In this document: in pieces, positions 34,188 to 42,019 of the stretch
How positions within the stretch are numbered: position 1 is the stretch's first letter
How the letters are laid out: every line of letters starts with the position of its first letter
NCBI RefSeq assembly: GCF_036246005.1
Contig: NZ_CP109171.1
Location: 6,250,001 to 6,314,000 of the forward strand
DNA: 64,000 bases
Origin: Streptomyces sp. NBC_01723
GTDB taxonomy: Bacteria > Actinomycetota > Actinomycetes > Streptomycetales > Streptomycetaceae
Direction: 5' to 3'
The notes under the pieces: generated by a model
What the model was told of the DNA's origin: nothing
Seen by the model: the letters and a program-made list of their open reading frames with translations, nothing else
Database searches by the model: none
Program-made: the position numbers and the translations under genes

Positions 34188-35591
34188 TCAGTGAGTCAGG
34201 GCGAGATCCCTGCCGGAACCCTCTGAAGGCTCGCCCGCGTCTTCCAAGACTCCCCGGGTGCTGTCCGCGAGAGGCTGGGGAGCGTCTGGGGAGATCTTTT
34301 TCTCTCCACCCTCAAACCAGTTCTGCATCGCGGTGCGGCCCCGGCCATCCGCCTCGGGCATCATGTGCGCGTAGATCCGGAGTGTGATCGACGGATCCGC
34401 GTGGCCAAGCCACTTCGAGACTGCCACAGGGTTCTCCCGCGAGTCCAGCTGCACACTGGCGTAGGTGTGACGCAGCGAATGGAAGCCCATCTCGCGGTCC
34501 TCCTCGTACCGCCGCACCGTCCGGAACATCCCCGGCTTACCGGCGATGGGCCGCTTCGACACCACGGGCGCCATCGCCAGCCCTACCGCCTCCAACGCCG
34601 GCTTCCACATCGTGTTGTTGAAGTAGTCCCGCCTCCAGCCCCCGCCGCGGCTCGCGGTCAGGAGCAGAGCAAACGTGCGGGGCGCCCGCTCCTTGATCTC
34701 CTTCTCCGTCTCACCGTCAGCGGGGTCACCCCAGGGCAGCGTCACCGCCTTGGCCGGCCAGCGGGCGACATGCTCGCGGACCTGCTGAAGCAGGTGGGCG
34801 GGCACGGGCACGGTCCTCGTCTTGCGGCCCTTGGGCAGCGCGAAGACGAGTTTCGACCCCACCTTCTTTATCTGCCTCTGTACATGGATGACCTGCCCGT
34901 CGAAGTCGACGTCCTCGAGAGCCAGCCCGAACACTTCGCCCTGCCGCAGCCCGGCCCCGACACCGAGGTCGATGGCGAGCCGGACCTGTTCGTCGATCGC
35001 GGCGCGCACCATCAGGACCCGGTCCCGAGTCCACGCCTCGGCGCGCGGCTCCGGCCGGGCGGGGGGACGGACGGTCTTCTGGGAGCGGCAGTAGTTCTTC
35101 GTGATCCGCTCGTCGTCGACAGCGGCCTGGAGGATAGCGGAGAGCGCCGCCCACACGTCGTTCACGGTGCCCGGCCCGAGCTGCGCGTTGAGCGCCGACA
35201 GCCAGGTCCGCAACTGCGGAGTCTTGATCGTGTTCAGCGGCTTCGAGCCCAGGTGGGTGAGGATGTGGTTCCACACCTTGCCGCGGACCGTGCCCCGGGT
35301 GACCGGGTCGGGGTAGGACTGGCTGGGCCACCAGTGCTGCTCGACGTACTCACTGAGGAGGATCTTGCCGTCGCGGGGGTCGATGAACTCGCCGCGGGTG
35401 GACTCGTGCTGAGCCTTCGCCAGCCACGCCTTGGCGCCTTCGGGCCCGAGGAGCTTGTCGAAGCTGCGGTCTTTGACGCCGGGTACGCCGGCTACCCGGT
35501 ACCGCTTGCCCTGGTTGCAGCGGGGCGTGGGGATGGTCCGCTTGCCCTTGTCGTCGAGCTTGTACCAGCGGTCCTCGATGTAGCCGGCCAC
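34188..35591 (-). CDS. int: Tyrosine recombinase (integrase)
   Basis: A 467-aa site-specific recombinase. A core-binding SAM-like domain (about 60-165) precedes the catalytic domain. The catalytic residues are the Arg of GVGAGLRQGEVFGL, H-x-x-R in FHSLRHTYASVQ, the His of WLGHADPSITL and the nucleophilic Tyr of RIYAH. The GTG start has AAGGGGGA upstream. Its 3' end is 83 bp from the presumed attL, the usual place for an element's own integrase. Use of a protein gene (pnkp) rather than a tRNA gene as target is less common for this class. Confidence 0.95.
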   Translation of the reverse strand: MAGYIEDRWYKLDDKGKRTIPTPRCNQGKRYRVAGVPGVKDRSFDKLLGPEGAKAWLAKAQHESTRGEFIDPRDGKILLSEYVEQHWWPSQSYPDPVTRGTVRGKVWNHILTHLGSKPLNTIKTPQLRTWLSALNAQLGPGTVNDVWAALSAILQAAVDDERITKNYCRSQKTVRPPARPEPRAEAWTRDRVLMVRAAIDEQVRLAIDLGVGAGLRQGEVFGLALEDVDFDGQVIHVQRQIKKVGSKLVFALPKGRKTRTVPVPAHLLQQVREHVARWPAKAVTLPWGDPADGETEKEIKERAPRTFALLLTASRGGGWRRDYFNNTMWKPALEAVGLAMAPVVSKRPIAGKPGMFRTVRRYEEDREMGFHSLRHTYASVQLDSRENPVAVSKWLGHADPSITLRIYAHMMPEADGRGRTAMQNWFEGGEKKISPDAPQPLADSTRGVLEDAGEPSEGSGRDLALTH

Positions 35592-35617
35592 GAGGTGTCC
35601 CCCTTGGTTGCGCGGTC

Positions 35618-36067
35618 TTAGACCATGACTCTCTCGGGCGAGTCCATGGTGACGATCTCACCCTGCCACAGCTGGAACCACTGCTTCCCGGCGAGGAACT
35701 TCTCGATGGCCGGGTTGAGGATCCGCACGAGGAACTCGGAGGGCAGGCCGGGGCAGACGTGGAGCCGGACGACGCCCTGGCATTCCCGGATTTGGACGCC
35801 TGCCCGCAGGTCGACGCCCGGGTCGGCTATGTAGCGGACGGTGAGGGGGCTGTCGGGGGAGTCGGCGCTGATGATCTGGCCGCGCCAGATCTGGAACCAT
35901 CCGCACTGCTGGACGAACGTCTCAAGGGCGACGTTGAGGGGTTCCAGGTAGTCATCGGCGACGGTGCCGTACTGAAGTTTGATGTGGACGCGTCCGCGGC
36001 TCTCGTGGATCTCGACGAGTACGCCTGGTGCGAGGGTCTGGGTGGCTTCGTACACAACGCGCAGCAT
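35618..36067 (-). CDS. Hypothetical protein with an internal duplication
   Basis: A 149-aa protein; ATG 36067 with GGGAGGG upstream. It consists of two similar roughly 60-residue units. Unit 1 has GVLVEIHESRGRVHIKLQYG and GWFQIWRGQIISADSPDSP; unit 2 has GVQIRECQGVVRLHVCPG and QWFQLWQGEIVTMDSPERV. Each ends in WFQ(I/L)W(R/Q)G(Q/E)I(I/V). The fold is unknown. It lies between repressor and integrase on the same strand, so it may be a lysogeny-expressed gene. Confidence 0.75.
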   Translation of the reverse strand: MLRVVYEATQTLAPGVLVEIHESRGRVHIKLQYGTVADDYLEPLNVALETFVQQCGWFQIWRGQIISADSPDSPLTVRYIADPGVDLRAGVQIRECQGVVRLHVCPGLPSEFLVRILNPAIEKFLAGKQWFQLWQGEIVTMDSPERVMV

Positions 36068-36224
36068 GCGCCCTCCCGTCGTTGCTGTGCGCCTGCGCGA
36101 CGAGAGTCGGAGACGCACGGTTGTGGAAGGGTACGTCCCGTGAGCAGACCGCGACAATCTGTTCGGAGAATGTCTACTTACGGACTTCTTCTTGTCAGCG
36201 GTCTGCTCGCACGGAAGGTCTCTG

Positions 36225-36656
36225 CTAGTCGTTGTCTCGGCGTGCGCGCTCGTCGGCTTCGATCATTGCGCGCCAGCGTCGCAGTTCAGACTCGGGCATG
36301 CCGGCGAGGTGTCCGACGATGATGCGGACGTTGTCGCCGTAGCCGGCGAGTTCGGTCGCTTCGTATTCCAGCCACTGCTCGGCGGCGGCGGCCTTGACGC
36401 GCCGTTCGGTGGTCTGGATGGCGGCGGCAATTGCGCGGAGTTGTGCGGGGCTCGGGGGGTTGGCGCCCGGGTTGGTGACGAGGCGGGCGAGGTAGGGCTT
36501 GGAGAGTTTCAGCCCTGTCTCCGGGTCGGCTGCGAGCCCGGCCATCTTGGCGTAGGAGAGACCACGGTCGTTTGCGTCCTGGATGAGCTTCGAGAGCGCA
36601 CCTCGGGAGCTCGGCGCTGCCGTCCCGGTGTCCGGGGCGGTGGCCGCTGCCGTCAT
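36225..36656 (-). CDS. Xre-like helix-turn-helix regulator (candidate lysogeny repressor)
   Basis: A 143-aa protein. Residues about 18-85 (LSKLIQDANDRGLSYAKMAG, LKLSKPYLARLVTNPG) form a helix-turn-helix like those of phage/AICE repressors. The C-terminal half is helical and charged. ATG 36656 has AGAGGA upstream; a TTG further upstream is less likely. It diverges from a second small HTH gene across a palindrome-rich region, which is the architecture of a genetic switch. Confidence 0.75.
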   Translation of the reverse strand: MTAAATAPDTGTAAPSSRGALSKLIQDANDRGLSYAKMAGLAADPETGLKLSKPYLARLVTNPGANPPSPAQLRAIAAAIQTTERRVKAAAAEQWLEYEATELAGYGDNVRIIVGHLAGMPESELRRWRAMIEADERARRDND

Positions 36657-36898
36657 GTCCTCTTCCTCTCGGGTCACTTTCAATACCGGCTGTCTCTGTA
36701 GGGGTCGGTAGGCGTCGAGAAAATACCAGCTCAGTCCCTACAACCATCCGGCAACCGAGACAGTTCGTCTACAGATGCATGCTATCGAGCCACAAGTTTT
36801 GCCGAGACTCGACGTCGATCGTCTCCAAACCGTAGACGACTCGTCTCGACTGTGCTTAGCTATGTCAGGCAAGCAGCTCCGCACCACACGGGGGAAAT
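36657..36898. promoter_or_regulatory. Divergent switch region with repeated palindromic operators
   Basis: This AT-richer gap holds AGACAGTTCGTCT (36758-36770) and the perfect palindrome AGACGACTCGTCT (36834-36846). The latter overlaps an inverted pair TCGTCT-N9-AGACGA (36819-36839), and GAGAC/GTCTC arms lie around 36804-36825. The consensus AGAC-n5-GTCT sites likely bind the Xre-like repressor and/or the facing HTH protein. Confidence 0.6.
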
Positions 36899-37189
36899 GT
36901 GAGCCGACGCGCCAGCCGCTGCTGGACCCTACGCAGCATCGCGATCTTCAAGCACTACATGCAGTTCCCCGGCCGCGGCCGACCCTTCTCCGTCCGAACA
37001 CTGGCTGAAGCGTCCGGCGTCAGCCGCGGCCTGATCGACAAACTCCTGACCGGCCGGCAAAGCACCGCCGACGTCGACGACGCCACCGCCCTCGCGGAGG
37101 CTCTTGGAAGCGCCATCCTGCCCCTTTTCGCGCCTCCATCGTCTCCAGAACAGATACGAACGACTCAGAACCTCGACCCCCACGAGTGA
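36899..37189 (+). CDS. Small Xre-type HTH regulator (Cro-like position)
   Basis: A 96-aa protein with a clear HTH: FSVRTLAEASGVSRGLIDKL, then LTGRQSTADVDDATALAEAL. The GTG start follows GGGGGAAAT. It is the first rightward gene after the switch region, the position of Cro-type antirepressors. The true N-terminus could be a few residues shorter. Confidence 0.75.
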   Translation: MSRRASRCWTLRSIAIFKHYMQFPGRGRPFSVRTLAEASGVSRGLIDKLLTGRQSTADVDDATALAEALGSAILPLFAPPSSPEQIRTTQNLDPHE

Positions 37190-37198
37190 GGAACCCCA

Positions 37199-37426
37199 AT
37201 GTCGAACAAGCCGAAGCCGCCGCCCCGCGGATGGCTCTGGACTGAAGACGCCGCCGACTACCTCGGCCTCTGCGTCACCACCCTCTACCGGTGGCGCCGC
37301 GACCAGTACGGGCCGGCCAGCGTCCAGCACGGACGCCGCCGCTACCGCTACAAGATCGCAGAACTCGACGCGTGGATGAACGGCGACACCGCCGACCAGA
37401 AGCGCCAGCCCGCACACGCCGCCTGA
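37199..37426 (+). CDS. AlpA/MerR-like HTH protein, candidate excisionase
   Basis: A 75-aa protein with an HTH_17 domain: WLWTEDAADYLGLCVTTLYR, then WRRDQYGPASVQHGRRRYRY. This is the typical form of excisionases and AlpA-like factors of actinobacterial integrative elements. TGAGGA precedes the ATG. Confidence 0.8.
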   Translation: MSNKPKPPPRGWLWTEDAADYLGLCVTTLYRWRRDQYGPASVQHGRRRYRYKIAELDAWMNGDTADQKRQPAHAA

Positions 37427-37552
37427 CCGGCGACGCAAAGAGGCCGCCGCGACCCGCTAAGCCCGCGACGACCTCACGCTCCACCCCATCCAGAGCACGC
37501 AACGAAAGGGGCTTCACGTGCCTCGATCATCTCAGAACTTCGGCGGTGTCCG

Positions 37553-38179
37553 ATGACTCTTGACACCCGCATCTTCATCCTCGACCAGGTCGACCCGCAG
37601 GAGACGTTCCGGTTCTGCCGTGACCTTCTCGGCGCCACCGACCGGCACGTCTGGTACGACCGGCAGGACAGCACGTGGCGCAAGGGCGAGGCGTCCGTCG
37701 CATCAGACAACCCGTGGACGGTGGGCAATGAGCTCGGCCAGGGGCTGCCCGCACTGCTCGACATCTCCTACCGCCCGGACGCCCCGCTCAGGACCGCGGA
37801 GCAGGCGGCCGAGCACGACGAGGACATCTGCAACCTCCCTGGCGTCGCCTGGTACGACGAGGCGGCCGGCCCCTGTGACGGCGTCCACTCCTGGAATCGC
37901 GCCTGCTGGCTGGAGGTCTCGTTCGACACCGCCTACGGCTACCGCGACGACCGTGGCTACGGCTGCGGTGACCTGCATGCCGAGTACGTCGCCAAGCTTG
38001 GTCAGTGGCTGGACGCCAAGGGTGTCCGCTGGGAGTGGGAGAACGAGTTCACGGGCGAGATCCACAGCGGCTACTCCCGCCTGATCGACCTTGCGTCGGG
38101 TGGCTTCGAGGCCAGCGCCTGGTTCCGCACCGCCGTCCTGCCCTTCATCGAGGCCGAGGCGAAGGGCGGTGCTCGGTGA
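37553..38179 (+). CDS. Hypothetical phage protein
   Basis: A 208-aa acidic soluble protein (FILDQVDPQETFRFCRDLLG near the N-terminus) with many Trp, Tyr and Asp residues. I recognise no family with confidence. It starts the rightward run of overlapped genes; a 12-codon ORF (37518-37556) ends on its ATG. The next gene overlaps its stop (GTGA). Confidence 0.8.
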   Translation: MTLDTRIFILDQVDPQETFRFCRDLLGATDRHVWYDRQDSTWRKGEASVASDNPWTVGNELGQGLPALLDISYRPDAPLRTAEQAAEHDEDICNLPGVAWYDEAAGPCDGVHSWNRACWLEVSFDTAYGYRDDRGYGCGDLHAEYVAKLGQWLDAKGVRWEWENEFTGEIHSGYSRLIDLASGGFEASAWFRTAVLPFIEAEAKGGAR

Positions 38180-38670
38180 GCGCGTTCGCCCGCTTGAAGC
38201 AGATGATCCGCACCCGCCCCGGCCAGATGACGGTGTGGTCCGAGTCCGAGGTCACGGCCGCCGTCGACGCCTTCCGCGCCGAGGTGTTGGCCGAGCGGGA
38301 CACGCAGTTCGTGGCGTGGCTGCTGAAGAAGGCCCGCGAGTGCCCGACCGCCTCGGCCCGCCAGGAGAGGGCGGCCGACGCGATCGCCCGGCTCGCGTCG
38401 AAGGTGGCACGTGGCGCGGTCCGCCCGGACAACCTGCGCAGCAACTTCTTCCAGCCCGGCCACACGTACTCGGACAGCAAAGCGGGCGCGGGCACGGACT
38501 GGCAGTTCCGGTGCGACAGCGTCACGGCTCACCCCGAGAACGGCGAGCGCGCAGCTATCGGCTGGCGGCACTTCCGGGGCGAGTGGGAGCCCTACGCCTA
38601 CTACGAGGACGACTACGAGGTCCACCAGGCCGTCGGCATCACGGACATCACCGAGGAGGTGGCGGCATGA
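38176..38670 (+). CDS. Hypothetical phage protein
   Basis: A 164-aa protein. A helical N-terminal half (VDAFRAEVLAERDTQFVAWL) and an acidic C-terminus (YYEDDYEVHQAVGITDITEE) are visible, but no known motif. The GTG start overlaps the previous stop, and its TGA overlaps the following ATG. Confidence 0.75.
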   Translation: MSAFARLKQMIRTRPGQMTVWSESEVTAAVDAFRAEVLAERDTQFVAWLLKKARECPTASARQERAADAIARLASKVARGAVRPDNLRSNFFQPGHTYSDSKAGAGTDWQFRCDSVTAHPENGERAAIGWRHFRGEWEPYAYYEDDYEVHQAVGITDITEEVAA

Positions 38671-38951
38671 CCGCCCGCACCTTCGACCTGCCGGCCGAGT
38701 CGGATCCGGTCCTGTCGGCGATGGCCACAGTCGAGAAGGCCCTGCACCAGTACTTCGAGGGTTCGCCGACGCCGCGCCTGTCCGCCGCGCTGATCATGTC
38801 GCAGGCGTTCGGCAGCCAGCGGGAGGCCACTGCCGCCGCCTACCGGGATGCCGCCGATCTGGCCGCCCGGTACGCGGCGGGCACGGTCGAGCAGTCCGTC
38901 CTCCGCGACCTCGCCACCGAGTACCGGCGCAAGGCCCAGGAGGCGTCATGA
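38667..38951 (+). CDS. Hypothetical phage protein
   Basis: A 94-aa helical protein (MATVEKALHQYFEGS, REATAAAYRDAADLAARYA). It is coupled by ATGA to both neighbours. Function unknown. Confidence 0.7.
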   Translation: MTARTFDLPAESDPVLSAMATVEKALHQYFEGSPTPRLSAALIMSQAFGSQREATAAAYRDAADLAARYAAGTVEQSVLRDLATEYRRKAQEAS

Positions 38952-39184
38952 GCGTCGCCAGCCTCCCGTCGCCCGTCGTCTACGTCCTCGACCTCGACTC
39001 CGATCAGACAACCACGCACGTCTTCTGCTGCAACCCGGACCGGGCCCTCTGCGGCCACGACGTCAGCGACGACCTCGAAGTCGACGGCCCCACGCCCAAC
39101 GACTGCGTCGTCTGCCTCGACCTCGAAGAACAGCCCTGCCCCGTCTGCGGCTACCAGCCCGACACCGAGGAGGTGACGTCGTGA
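38948..39184 (+). CDS. Small Cys-rich protein, possible zinc ribbon
   Basis: A 78-aa protein with paired cysteines (FCCNPDRALCGHD, CVVCLDLEEQPCPVCGYQPD) suited to zinc binding. It is coupled to both neighbours. Function unknown. Confidence 0.7.
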   Translation: MSVASLPSPVVYVLDLDSDQTTTHVFCCNPDRALCGHDVSDDLEVDGPTPNDCVVCLDLEEQPCPVCGYQPDTEEVTS

Positions 39185-39417
39185 GCATCCCGAACCTGCT
39201 GGCGTCCCTGTCCGGCGGCGACCTGCCCGCGAACGCGGTGGGCGAGGAGCGCTGCCTGATGCCGCCGATCGGCTGCGGCAAGCCGCTGACCGCCCCCGAC
39301 GGCACCACGCGCGTCTTCTGGGACGACGCCGAAGCCCACCGGTACGAGACGGAATGGCGGATCACCGGACTGTGCCCGGACTGCCAGGACCGCATCGAGG
39401 CGGAGGGCGACTGGTGA
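39181..39417 (+). CDS. Small zinc-ribbon-like protein
   Basis: A 78-aa protein. CLMPPIGCGKPL and GLCPDCQDR give two Cys pairs, as in phage proteins that bind a structural zinc. The GTG start overlaps the previous stop. Function unknown. Confidence 0.7.
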   Translation: MSIPNLLASLSGGDLPANAVGEERCLMPPIGCGKPLTAPDGTTRVFWDDAEAHRYETEWRITGLCPDCQDRIEAEGDW

Positions 39418-39632
39418 TGGACGCCTACACCTTCAACGCCCTCGTCGCGGTCGGGACTCCGGTCCGGGTGTTCCCGAACACCCGCCAGGACCCGCCCCGC
39501 ATCACCCGCACCCGCAGCCGAGCCACGGACCTCTGCCACGGCCTCACCGTCGTCCACGTCGACGACCACACCCTGCCCTACCGCGTCGACCAGCTCGACG
39601 TGCTGCCCGACGACTTCCCCGTGGAGGCGTGA
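39417..39632 (+). CDS. Hypothetical phage protein
   Basis: A 71-aa beta-rich protein (VGTPVRVFPNTRQDPPRITR, LTVVHVDDHTLPYRVDQLD), possibly a small SH3-like barrel. TGATG overlap with the upstream gene. Function unknown. Confidence 0.65.
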   Translation: MDAYTFNALVAVGTPVRVFPNTRQDPPRITRTRSRATDLCHGLTVVHVDDHTLPYRVDQLDVLPDDFPVEA

Positions 39633-39877
39633 TGGCCCGCCCGATCCGCGACCTGGACGTGCCCCTCACCGACCTGCGACGGGACATGCGCCGGCTGGTG
39701 GCCCGTCAGCGGGTCGCCGCCTCCGCCGAACGCTTGCAGCTGCTCCTCGCCCACCCCGAAACCGCGACGGTTCCGGCGTCGGACGGCGAGCAGGCCGAGC
39801 AACGGCACTGGCTGTACGACGCCGACGCAGACGCCACCACCCCCGCCTTCCCCTACCCGACCGCCCAGGAGGCGTGA
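39632..39877 (+). CDS. Hypothetical phage protein
   Basis: An 81-aa protein with an amphipathic helical N-terminus (LTDLRRDMRRLVARQRVAAS). ATG 39632 overlaps the upstream TGA (TGATG). Function unknown. Confidence 0.65.
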   Translation: MARPIRDLDVPLTDLRRDMRRLVARQRVAASAERLQLLLAHPETATVPASDGEQAEQRHWLYDADADATTPAFPYPTAQEA

Positions 39878-40098
39878 TGGACCAGCCGACCGTCGTCCTC
39901 AACCAGACGATCGCCCTCACCCCCAACCCGGACGCCATCGCCCTCGACGAGGTGGACGGCCACCAGATCCTCGACCTCGGCAACCGCATCCAGGTCGCCC
40001 TCGGCCTGTCCAGCCAGGACGCCCTCGACAAGCTCGCCACCCTCACCGCCAAGGCCGCCGCAGACAACCGGGCCCGGCACCTGCGGGAGGTGGCCTGA
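39877..40098 (+). CDS. Hypothetical phage protein
   Basis: A 73-aa protein (VVLNQTIALTPNPDAIALDE, LGNRIQVALGLSSQDALDKL). TGATG overlap upstream; one base separates it from the next start. Function unknown. Confidence 0.65.
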   Translation: MDQPTVVLNQTIALTPNPDAIALDEVDGHQILDLGNRIQVALGLSSQDALDKLATLTAKAAADNRARHLREVA

Positions 40099-40099
40099 C

Positions 40100-40303
40100 A
40101 TGGCGACCGTGATCGAGCCCCGGCCGCTCGCCGACCTGGAGCAGGACGCCATCGCGCGCGTCGAAACCGAGATGGCGCGACGGGCCCGCGGCGTGAAGCC
40201 GTGGACGACCACCGAGTACGTCGATCACGTCGCCCGCGTCCACGCCCACTACGAGCAGCGCCGCCAGTGGCTCCGCACCCACGAACAGGAGGCCGCGGCG
40301 TGA
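40100..40303 (+). CDS. Hypothetical phage protein
   Basis: A 67-aa charged helical protein (DLEQDAIARVETEMARRARG). Its stop overlaps the next GTG. Function unknown. Confidence 0.65.
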   Translation: MATVIEPRPLADLEQDAIARVETEMARRARGVKPWTTTEYVDHVARVHAHYEQRRQWLRTHEQEAAA

Positions 40304-40563
40304 GCACCTACCTGCACGACGGTGTCGTCTTCGACCTGACCGTCACCCACACCGACGTGACCGGCGTCGAATGGCAGTGGTCCGGCGACTGGAACGACGC
40401 GGGCGAGCCGTGGATGGGGGCGACGGAGAAGGGCTCCGTCATCTTCCTGCCGCCGCTGATCACCCTCCCCGACCTGTACCTGTGGCACGGGCCGCTCATC
40501 CCCACCCCGCGCCGCGCGACCGCCAGCCTCTACCGGCGCGTACTCCGACAGGCCGCAGCATGA
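40300..40563 (+). CDS. Small phage protein, possibly phiSA1p31-related
   Basis: An 87-aa protein beginning MSTYLHDGVVFDLTVTHTDV with a Trp-rich middle (EWQWSGDWNDAGEPWMG). It resembles the group named after Streptomyces phage phiSA1 gp31, but I recall this from memory and it needs a search. The GTG start overlaps the previous stop. Confidence 0.6.
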   Translation: MSTYLHDGVVFDLTVTHTDVTGVEWQWSGDWNDAGEPWMGATEKGSVIFLPPLITLPDLYLWHGPLIPTPRRATASLYRRVLRQAAA

Positions 40564-40772
40564 CCGCCCCGCAGCCGACCCGCACCTCGCCGACCGCGGG
40601 CCTCCTCAACGCCATGGCCCGCCTCTACATCCGCCGCGCTACCCCGTTCATCGCCATCCAAGGGCGGGAGCTCGACGAGGCCCGCAACCTCAACCACCAG
40701 CTCCGCACCGCAGCCAGCGTCCGCGAATCACGGGCCGCCGGCTACTTCGACACCGACCTGGAGAAGCCGTGA
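40560..40772 (+). CDS. Hypothetical phage protein
   Basis: A 70-aa basic helical protein (LLNAMARLYIRRATPFIAIQ). ATGA-type overlaps on both sides. Function unknown. Confidence 0.65.
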   Translation: MTAPQPTRTSPTAGLLNAMARLYIRRATPFIAIQGRELDEARNLNHQLRTAASVRESRAAGYFDTDLEKP

Positions 40773-41236
40773 GCCTCAACCTGATACCGCGCCTGAAGGG
40801 TCCCGGCCGGCGCCGTGCCACCGACAAGGTCGCCGAACTCCGCGACGAGAACCGGCGCCTCCTCGGCCAGCTGTTCGGGGCCAGCGACGCCTACCAGATC
40901 CTCGACCAGCGGCTCACCGAGACCGCGTCCCGGCAGGCGGAGGCCGAGGAACTCGTCGTCCAGCAGCAGGCCGACATCGACGACCTCACCGCCGAGAACG
41001 AGCAGCTCCGCGACGAGTTGGCCGCCCTCAAGGTCCGCTTCGGGCCCGAGCTGGCCGCCGAAGCCAACGCCGACGCGATCACCGTGCCGCCCATGGTCCG
41101 CGACACCACCGCCTTCGAAGACCAGGCGACCGCGCCGATCCCCGTCATCACCCTGCAGCAGGCGTTCGGCAGCACCGACCCCGCCCACGTACCCGCCTGG
41201 GCCGTCCGCGACGACGACCCGGCCCCGGCCGCCTAG
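40769..41236 (+). CDS. Coiled-coil phage protein
   Basis: A 155-aa protein whose residues about 20-95 form a heptad-rich coiled coil (KVAELRDENRRLLGQL, DDLTAENEQLRDELAALKVR). The C-terminus is Asp/Pro-rich. A hairpin follows the gene (41289-41315). Function unknown. Confidence 0.75.
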   Translation: MSLNLIPRLKGPGRRRATDKVAELRDENRRLLGQLFGASDAYQILDQRLTETASRQAEAEELVVQQQADIDDLTAENEQLRDELAALKVRFGPELAAEANADAITVPPMVRDTTAFEDQATAPIPVITLQQAFGSTDPAHVPAWAVRDDDPAPAA

Positions 41237-41288
41237 ACCGCCGCCCGCCGGATGACCACCAGGCCGGCAGGCGGCGCACCACGCAAGA

Positions 41289-41315
41289 ACCCCGCCCGGG
41301 GATAGCGGGCGGGGT
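41289..41315 (+). terminator. Intergenic hairpin
   Basis: ACCCCGCCCG / CGGGCGGGGT, a perfect 10-bp stem with a 7-nt loop, lies in the gap between the coiled-coil gene and the next gene. Confidence 0.6.
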
Positions 41316-41346
41316 CCGGAACCCAGGATCCCACAAGGAGAACCCC

Positions 41347-41889
41347 ATGATCGGTGCGACCACCGACTACCAGATGGTCATCAAGGGCGAGCAGCGGTAC
41401 ACCGTCCCCAACGCCATCCAGGCCGCGCCCGGCCTCGTCGTCTTCCGCATGCCGAACGACCAGTCCATCAACTCGGCGGCCCGCTGGCGGATCGGCCACC
41501 ACGACGGGCGGGCCATCGCCGAAGCGATGTGCCGCGAGAACGCCTTCAAGGGCATCGACATCCTCGTCAAGTCCGGCATCGACTGGACGCTCGACGAGGA
41601 CGACCTCCAGAACGCGATCAGCACCGAAACCGCCCGCGACCTGTTCGCGAAGCTCTCCTACGCCTGGTGCGAGCAACCCGGCACCTCGTACATGCCCGGC
41701 GACGTCACCCGCAACGGCACCTACACCGACGCCGACATCGAGCAGGCCGCCGCCGAGTACAAGGACGACCAGCTCAATGCACTGGAGATCCTCACCGCGA
41801 TGGCGCACACCGTGCCGTGGATGGGCCTCGACACCAACGACTTCAACGACGCCCACAACCGCATCGTCGAACTCGCCGACGCCGACTAG
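41347..41889 (+). CDS. Hypothetical phage protein
   Basis: A 180-aa acidic protein (IGATTDYQMVIKGEQRYTVP; DIEQAAAEYKDDQLNALEIL). No family recognised. CAAGGAGAACCCC precedes the ATG. It lies just upstream of the recombination genes. Confidence 0.75.
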   Translation: MIGATTDYQMVIKGEQRYTVPNAIQAAPGLVVFRMPNDQSINSAARWRIGHHDGRAIAEAMCRENAFKGIDILVKSGIDWTLDEDDLQNAISTETARDLFAKLSYAWCEQPGTSYMPGDVTRNGTYTDADIEQAAAEYKDDQLNALEILTAMAHTVPWMGLDTNDFNDAHNRIVELADAD

Positions 41890-41950
41890 CAGGCGCCCCC
41901 ACAACCACATACGCCGCGCTGGGCGACCCCCACGCTCCGCGGCATCCCAG

Positions 41951-41989
41951 GCGGCCCGTCCCGCACCTCCCCCCGTCGGGACGGGCCGC
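41951..41989 (+). terminator. Intergenic hairpin before the exonuclease gene
   Basis: GCGGCCCGTCCC / GGGACGGGCCGC, a perfect 12-bp stem with a 15-nt loop, lies 30 bp before the next start codon. Confidence 0.6.
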
Positions 41990-42019
41990 CACCACCCAGC
42001 ACATCCTCAGGAGCGTCAC

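Noticed and set aside
34080..34200. tRNA gene as the integration target
   Set aside because: No tRNA-like sequence lies at the junction; the host side is clearly the pnkp coding sequence.
37518..37556. 12-codon ORF ending on the ATG at 37553
   Set aside because: It could be a coupling leader, but it is too short and without a distinctive ribosome-binding site to list as a gene.
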